Below are positions 35,301-44,300 of a stretch of DNA of 64,000 bases, in pieces. The notes beneath the pieces were generated by a model. That model saw nothing but the letters and a program-made list of their open reading frames with translations. It made no database searches and had not been told where the DNA came from. Position numbers and translations under genes: made by a program. The stretch is taken from assembly GCA_037349315.1 (NCBI GenBank), contig JBAIAC010000033.1:27484001-27548000 (forward strand), written 5' to 3'. The first letter of the stretch is position 1; every line of letters starts with the position of its first letter. The stretch comes from Chelydra serpentina. Its lineage: Eukaryota; Chordata; Testudines; Chelydridae.

Positions 35301-38300
35301 TAAAATTAAGCTTCTGTAATAAGCGCTTTAAATCAACAGGCTGCTAATCCTATGATTGCATCGTGTCCCTGTGCCAGAAACACCGCACAGGAGATGCTGC
35401 GTGAGATATTGGCAAGGGCCTCGCGGTGTCTCCCGCTGGGAGGAGAGCAGGGTGAAGGAGGGGCTCCATGGGCCAGTCTGGTAATGGATCTCGCCTACTG
35501 ACGCTGCAGCTCCTTCGCTGGTTGGCCGGGCCCTGCAGAACGGCTCCTTGCGGCAGCAACCCACCCAGCCGGGCTGGAGGCCTCTGGCCCACAGAGCAAG
35601 CCAAACGGAGGCCTGTCAGGGCTTGACGGAGAGCTGATGGATATTGTGCTCTCCCGTGTGTCTCCCAAAATAAACCAGAGGCAAGGCTGGCAAGAGGAGC
35701 CGCATTCGGCCCGCACGGTGCAGCTGCTAGAGAAGAGGGGCTGGCGATCCTGAGGGGATGGAGGAGCCACAAAGCGTGAACGCCCCAGAACCCCTGGGGC
35801 CTTGGAAGCGCCAGGCTCAGAAGTGCTTCGGGCAGCCCCTAGGTGGCGTCTCTCGGTGCAGTTGGGGATGCGTTCCCAGGGCCGCTTTCTGTGCATGCTC
35901 CCTTGCTCTGGGATCGAGTTCCCTGCCAGCAGACCTTGGTGACTATTCAGGACACGGACAGCGACAGTGTAAAGAATCTGATGGGATCTGCTGGCCAGGG
36001 GGAACCACCCTTGGATGCTAGGAAGGGACGTCCTTCTCTCAGCCGTCTGACAATGAGCGCGGGTGCCCAGCCAGACAGCACCAGTCAAAGCAGGCGGCAT
36101 GTGCACTTCCCAGTGCGAGGACAGGTGACCAGTAAGGCCATGGCACTGGTGCACTTCCCAGTGCGAGGACAGGTGACCAGTAAGGCCATGGCACTGGTGC
36201 ACTTCCCAGTGCGAGGACAGGTGACCAGTAAGGCCATGGCACTGGTGCACTTCCCAGTGCGAGGACAGGTGACCAGTAAGGCCATGGCACTGGTGCGCTG
36301 CCTGGTGCTAGGATGGGTGCCCAGTAAGGCCATGGCACTGGTGCACTGCCCGGTGCTAGGATGGGTGCCCAGTAAGGCCATGGCACTGGTGCACTGCCTG
36401 GTGCTAGGACGGGTGCCCAGTAAGGCCATGGCACTGGTGCACTGCCCGGTGCTAGGATGGGTGCCCAGTAAGGCCATGGCACTGGTGCACTGCCTGGTGC
36501 TAGGATGGGTGCCCAGTAAGGCCATGGCACTGGTGCGCTGCCCGGTGCTAGGACAGGTGCCCAGTAAGGCCATGGCACTGGTGCATTGCCCGGTGCTAGG
36601 ATGGGTCCCCAGTAAGGCCATGGCACTGGTGCATTGCCCGGTGCTAGGATGGGTGCCCAAGAAGGCCAGAGCACTGGTGCACAGGAGCCTTGCAAAGGGA
36701 AGCTGGATATATATTGACCGGGCATAGATTGCAGATCCTAAGTACCACGTTGGCCTCCCATTCAGTGTGGCTCTGGGCTGCCATTAATCTCAAGGCAGTC
36801 TGTTCTCCCCTTCCAGTTTCAGGCAGGTTCCGGTGGCAGGACTGGTCAGAGCTACAGAGGAGGCCACTGAGCTAGTTAAAGGCTTCAGGGGCCAGGACAC
36901 GCAGCCAGTGAGGTGAGCAGAACAAGGGCAGACTCGCTGGCTCTTCCCGAGACGAGTTGAGCATGGCAGCGACGAGAGGGGACGAGGAGAGCTGGCAGCT
37001 GGTACTGAACAGAGCTAATTCAATTACAGCCACAGTCAGCTCGACCCCACCAGGAGGATCAGCCCTGCAGCCATGAAGGCGACAGACTGCCCTGCCCTCC
37101 TGCTCTGGCTGTGGTACCTATCAGCCCAGCGGCAGGAGAACAAGCCTGCAAACTGAGAGCTAATGAATGACTAATGCTGCATCATTGCAATCCTGACTCC
37201 AGGTCACCCTCAGCGACACAGGGCTGGGTAAGGGCCATACAGCTGATCTGAAGTGCCACGCAGTGCTAGGTTTTGGGTAGCAAGCATTCTCACAATGGCA
37301 ACGAGCCTTTTCAGAACATTTTGCCAGTAAAGAGACTCTGATGCAATCTTCCAAACAATGGAAACTTCCTTAAAATTGTGGCGCTGATGGCTGAGTTTGA
37401 TGCTGTATTCCAGGCGCATCTAAGAAGAGTCACCACCCAAGAAATGTACACACACCACTACCTTGGAAAAACAATTCAAAATGAGATCATACAGTTACTG
37501 GCAACAAAAGTCAAACAGAAGTTTGTGGCAGATCTGAAGTCAGCAAGATATTACTCGGTTATTCTGAACTGCACACCTGACATCAGCCATACAGAACAAA
37601 TGACTTTAATGGTGCGTTTTGTAACAACAACAGAATCTAGTGAAAATGTCCCTGCAATGGTGACTGTCAGAGAGCATTTTCTAGAATTTATTGACATTAA
37701 TGATACTACAGGAGCTGGTATGACAAATGTGCTTCTTAAAAAGCTGGAAGATACGGGAATTGCGATAGCTGACATGAGAGGTCAGGGCTACGATAATGGT
37801 GCCAACATGAGAGGAAAGAACAGAGGAGTGCAGACACAGATCCGAGAGTAAACCCTCGAGCTTTTTTTGTCCCATGCGGTTCTCATTCATTGAACTTGGT
37901 GGTCAGTGATGCAGCGTCAGCTTCTAGTGAGGCTGCTGAATTTTTTTATGTAATTCAAAGCATCTATGTATTTTTCTCTGCATCAACTCATTGATGGCAA
38001 ATTTTGAAGCAACATCTGGGAACATCCTCTTTGACACTGAAACCACTGAGTGCCACACGATGGGAAAGTCGAGTGGAGGCAATAAAGTCTATCAAACACC
38101 AAATTGGGAAGATAGATGATGCCATAGTTGCCATTATGGAGGATAATGCTATAACAGGAACTGTTCGTGGGAGAACAGTGGCAGAGGGAAATGGAATCAC
38201 CAGAAACATACATAACTTCAAATTTCTGTGTGGTTTAGTGTTGTGGCATGACATACTGTTTGAAATAAATGTTATAAGCAAGAGACTCCAACGTGTTGAC

Positions 38301-41300
38301 CTTGATATATCTGGAGCAATGGAACAACTGGACAAAGCAAAGTCATACCTACAGTCTTACCGATCAGATGAGGAATTTCAAAATGTTCTGAAGAGCGCAC
38401 AGAAGTTGGCAGAGGAACTTCACACTGAAGCTATTTTCCCACCCATTCAAGAATACAAGAGTCACCGAAGAAGAAGACATTTTGATTACGAGGCACGGGA
38501 TAATCCCATAAGAGACCCCAAACAACAATTCAAAGTTGAATTCTTTAACCAGTCAGTTAAGTCTTTAATACAGTCAGCTGCAGAATGTTTCATGTAGCTC
38601 AAGGAACACAGCAGTATATTTGGGATGTTGTATGATATTCCAAAACTCCTCACTATACCTGAACAAGACCTAAACCAGCAATGCAGGGCACTAGAGACAG
38701 TGTTGACACATGATGACATGCGCAATATTGATGCGAGTGATTTAGGTGATGAACTGAAAGCCCTTTCAAGATACATTTCAGCAGGATCAACTCCAAAGGC
38801 TGTTCTGGAATATATGTGCACAAATAAGATGACCACCCTCTTTCCAAATGCTTTTGTTGCTCTGCGCATACTTCTAACACTTCCTGTAACAGTTGCCAGT
38901 GGAGAACGCAGCTTCTCCAAGCTGAAGTTAATAAAAACACATGTTCACCCACAATGACACAGGAGAAGCTGGTCGGCCTTGCAACCATCTCAATAGAGCA
39001 TGAGCTGGCCCAGACTGTGGACCTTCAGGAAGCAGTTCAAATCTTTGCAACCAAGAAGGCACGGAAATTACCACTTTGATTATTCAAACAGATAAAAATG
39101 CCAGTGTTTCCTATGCAGACAAGAAAAGTTACATTTGCTGTTCAGGCATTTGAAAAGTAAGTGTTACTTACAATTTTTGAGCAAGGCATTTTAAATGGTT
39201 AGTTCTCCTTTATTGGGGTAGGTAGCAGAGCAGTGCCATGAGAGGAGTAGAACAGGAAGAAGGCAGAACTGAGACCTTTCTAAGTTTTGGCCTAAGCGAG
39301 GGGACATGGGGGCATCATTTGATCTCCCCACCTCAGGTGCCAAAATGTTGTGGGCCAGCCTGGGCTCAGTCCCTCATTACACCTGCAGCCAGCACTCCAG
39401 GGCATCCCTGGGGCCATGAGGTTCCTGGAATGCACAAAGCACTTCTGAGTAATTCTGTTAAACGCTCCCTGAGCAAGCTGGCAAGGGGCATGTGGAATTG
39501 AGAGGTTATCTCACAGGCTGGAAAGCAAGCAAGCCACCCAAGTCAGCTGTCAGTGGCTCCTAAGAGCCTGTAATCTCATTGGCAAGCAGCTTGTGTTAGA
39601 GACGTACATTTGCAGGAGGCAGGAGAAAAGAACAGGGTGGTGGAATTTAACTGGCTGTGCATGTGGAGGTTTGAGTGTAACTGTTTTTATAGAAAGTTCA
39701 TGGACACATTTCATTGTCTATTCTGGCATTGTCACTATACCCATCACCATGGCCTCCAGGCGCTGGACCATTTCTAATTTTATTGGCTTTTTATTAACAC
39801 CCTCTGTTAAAAAACAGATAAATCAATGTTAGCTCGAACCTACTGGATGGGGTCTCCTTTTAGGTTCAGCATCAGAATAATGAGTACGATTCATGTGAGC
39901 TCTCTGGGGCAGGGACCCGTCTTTGTGTTCTGCCTTTGTACAGACGTAGCACAAAGGGGGCCTGGCCCGTGGCCGGGGCTGCTCAGTGCTACAGCAGCAC
40001 AAATAATAATTAATAATAACAATGGGTGACATTAGGTCTGTGCACCACTGACGTCCTCAAAATAAGACTTAAAGTGGGATTGAAGTGGGGCCTAGGGTTT
40101 GCGCTGTCCCATCTGTAGCCTGGGGCTTTACAGATGAGGTCCCAGCTTACAAGGTGAAGTTAGAGCCAAGACATGACAAACGAAACAGACGGGGGGGGAG
40201 TGGAGAGACAAAGGAAAGTAATAGGAGGGGAATACATCCAGGGGGACATGCCTCTCCGCTTGGAGTGCGAGGGAAAGACAGGCTGGCATATAGCTCTCTC
40301 GAGAGTCACTTTCCCTCTCTCTCCTCTTTATGTTGTGAAATGTACACTGTTGTCACTGCAAAGGGCTGAGGTGAGTTTCAAAGCAGGAGTTAGACCACAA
40401 GGAGTGACTTGTAAGGAAGGATCTGAATTCTGAATGAAGAGAGAGCGGCTGACTGGCACGTAACAGCTTCTGCGTACAGTAAATGCCGAGTTGTTTACTT
40501 TCAAGGCAAGAGACGCTGGTGATGTGTGATGGCTTCCATCCCCTCAACTGGATTTTATGTCTGAGCGTTAGAGATGGGCCTAAGCCACACACTTTGAATG
40601 CGGCTGTGGATTCCAAACTCTGCACAGTGGAGGGTTTTGATCTGGCTTGTTATATACAGTTAGGGCCAACTGTAAAATTCAGATCCTGACCCAGCTTTGG
40701 AATCCAAATTCCTGCCAAAGTTAAAGGGGCGTTAAGGTGATCTGGTCCCATTTCTACAGTGACTAATGCAAGTTTGATTGTTTTATATGGTGCTCAGTTA
40801 TTACATAGTTAAGGGTGGTAGATTAAGAACCTAGATTGACAGACAGAATAGGTCTGCCAGATGCTAGCCTGGTGGAAGGATGATCGCCCCTATATTTTAG
40901 GTGCATTCTGATTATGTATAGCAGCCACAGCATGCTAGGCACTTAACAGATAATGGGCCAGATTCTGTTCTCAGCTACACCAACATCAATCTGGAGTAAC
41001 TGCAATCGATTTACTCCAGGTTTATACCAATGTAACTGAGAGTAGAATTTGACCCAATGATCTGACTGGTGAGTATAGGACAGACCTATAGCATGTTTCT
41101 GCCAGTCAGGGACCAGCTTCTCCAGAAGAGTTTGTTTGATTTTTTTTATCTCACTTTTATGAATAAGCTGGTTTAAAAAGGCCTGAAGTTACATTTATTT
41201 AATTTATTTATTTATTGTGACTTTCATCACTGAAAAACGGCAGCTGATGCTCCTATAACCTGATTTCTTGGCTGACCTGGGTTTCTGATACTCGCTCTAG

Positions 41301-44300
41301 TGGCATTCTCCTATCACAGGTTTCAGAGTAGTAGCCGTGTTAGTCTGTGTCAGCAAAAAGAAAATAAGAAAAGGAATACTTGTGGCACCTTAGCGACTAA
41401 CACATTTATTTTTTCAGCATAAGCTTTCGTGGACTACAGTCCGCTTCGTCGGATGCATAGCAGGATTTTTCTGTTCAACTCAAAGGGTACATGCAATCCA
41501 ACCCAGGCTTTTGTAGGACCCATCAGCATGGGGATCAGACGTGATGTTTAGCTGCAAATCAGCTCTCTCGGTTATTGAAACGAACAGCTGGCAGTCCCAC
41601 AATGTTGTCTGGCTGTGCAGAACTTTTCCACACCCTGAACTTTTCCACACAAATTACGGAGAGGCTCTATGCAGAGTGATGCTAATCAGAGACGAGTGTA
41701 AGGGAGACCTGTGAATCCTATTGATGTGCAGAGTGGCGGAACCGCCACCATCCTCAGTGGAGGCTACAGTTTCACGAAGGAGAATGACAGAGTGTTTTTC
41801 GTCCTGGAAGCTCACAGGACTTACTTTACAATACAGAGGTACTGCACAGAGATCACTTCCTCCAGGGTTGGGATGCAATCATTTCTGGAGTGGAACATAC
41901 CAATTGTTGAACAGCATCCAGTAATGCTATGCAACAGTTTAGGAGACAAAGTGAAAAGGAATACCGCAGCCACGGGGAATTGTATTGGAAATTGACATCA
42001 GCCCAGTGTCCTGGTCAGCTTCAAACTGGGGCAGTTATATTTGGTCTACTTTTGGGGAAACACCAGTGCCATGGGACCTTCCAGTGACCACAGAGCTCTG
42101 GATCTCTGTTTTAAGTCGCCTACAAAACATAGTCCCGCTAGCAATGCCACACAGGAACAATGGGTTCCAACCAGCATCACTCCCTACAGCTCAAGAATGC
42201 TGGGGCTTTATTTCTGGAAGCTATTGCCTCTTTGATTACAATCAAGTATCCGTTTAACAGTGAACAGGTCCGCCATAAGCGGCTGCATCCTGTCCTTACA
42301 GGGGACAGACATGATGATCTAACAGAGTTTTTTATGGGTAACTATTGTGGATCCTGTACAAGAATTGTTTCAGGCAGTTTTTGCCTGATGGCATTACAGT
42401 TTCTATTACTCACCCAGGCCCACCTAGGTGTCAGCCCGTCTCTCTGTGGTTGCTTCAGCCTCTGACGATTTATTTACATAAATGCCATACAGCTACCTTC
42501 TGCCAGAATAGCTCAGGGAAGGGAGGTCTCAAGTTGCAAACTTTGTTCTTAACTGTCTCCTTTAATTGCTGTCTGCTTCCATAAAACATTACACTTAATA
42601 GTTATGGTGATTGGAGTAGCCAATTTGAAAAATAATTACTGCCTTCCTCAAGATTACCTCGCCTCCTAATTAAAATCCCAGACCTCGCATATTAAAGGTG
42701 TGCTATTGACACCGCATCCCATGTGCGCCCAGACAACCTCATTTGGGTTTGCAAAATTAATTAGTGTTTGTTTCAGTCCCCAGCTGTTCTCCCGAATTGG
42801 GAACAGCACATGCACCGGCAATGTGGATGCTGTCTAAATTGACCAGAGCAGCGAAAGAGATAAGAGAGTGATTTGTTCCTGCATAACTCATGCGGCTGCT
42901 ATTACAAGCTGCTCATTAAACAGCGCCCCTGTGTCCTTTCCAGACGTCACCGGAGGAGCTCTTGGTTCCCGCAAAGCGAGGATGAGATGCATTCACCACA
43001 GTCCAGCCGGCGCCGTAGCGTGAGCGCTTTACAATCCTTGAGCTCGTTCCTTTCAGCACATCCATCTTCTTCTCTGTCTCCAGAAGGGCCCAGAGTTGGA
43101 GCCTCCCTCCCTCCCTCCCTCCTCATCCCATCTCTTCAGCACTAAGGCAGCAGGCATCACCAGCAGATCCCTGGACACTGAGAAGGGAAAATATTTTGCC
43201 CATGTGCCACCCAGAAGTACATCAGAGGACAAGCACTGCTGCTGCTAATCGCCCCCCGCTGATTGTAAAGTGGTAAAAGGGCTGGAACTATCTGGTTCTG
43301 GCTGAGACCATGGGGGGGTTGGAGCTAGGGTGTCAGGCTCAGTGTTCGGTGTCAACATTTCTTCTCTGCAGCACAAGGAAACGCAGGGGAAAGCGGCATG
43401 GATTTTTATTGTAGGGTTACTCAGGACTATTGGGCTGCGTGCGGAAGTTTGTTTTTGTAGGGCTGCTCCTCTTGCTGGCACTGATTTTTTTCCGGCCATT
43501 TAAACCTTTTTTTAAACGACATGAAACATCCAGCAGTACTCAGACTTTGTACACAGGCACAAGGAGGGACGGCGAGAGTGCGGCCGTATCTGCCTCAGAC
43601 GCATGAGTCTGACGACGCGGGTCTTCACCCACGAAAGCTTATGCTCCAATATATCTGTTAGTCTATAAGGTGCCACAGGACCCTTTGTTGCTTTTGCAGA
43701 TCCAGACTGACAAGGCTACCCCGCTGATACTTAACCCCTGAAAAAATTACCTCTGATAGGTTGTGATGCAGCCAGTATTCTGCTTTGTGGGGTCGTATGA
43801 TGGCCCAAGGTGTGGCACAGTATAAGATACTATTAAGATGCCAGTGCTAGACTGGCAGAGAGAGTAGAGGGAATTTTGAGGCTGCGAAACTTTATGGGAT
43901 AAGTTCATCCCTGGTGTAATTCCACCAGCATGAATGGATGAATTTGGCTTTACGGGTATCTCCAGTGTAGCTGGATTACAGTAACTTCCCTGCTGAATGG
44001 CTTTCCCCGGCTTCTCAGTATTAAATGGCTGTAATAGCCAATGTCTCTCGTTGGCTGTATCGGTCTAATGGCTGCCCTCTGGGCTGCTGTGTAAAATACA
44101 CAGGCACAGCCGTTTCATGGCCACCTGTAGGACAACCCTGCGCTGCTTTACAATAGCAACATTTGCTTTTCTCTTACTACAACATATGGGGCCAGGCTGA
44201 AGCTGCAGGGCCAATGCCTCTGAGCAGGGATATTCAAAGGCAGCCGCACAATGCCCATCGCCATGTTTCTTTCCCTATCAGACCCTGGAAGCATCACCCC

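Noticed and set aside
36101..36680. Possible CRISPR-like repeat array
   Set aside because: Units are contiguous 48-bp tandem copies with no unique spacers, in a vertebrate intron.
35495..36727. Frames of 190-294 codons with a 16-residue period
   Set aside because: The 48-bp minisatellite keeps frames open by its length; no start context, domain or splice support.
37378..38957. A functional domesticated hAT gene
   Set aside because: The three domain pieces are separated by stops and frameshifts and the N-terminal part is missing; no sign of a repaired or spliced frame.
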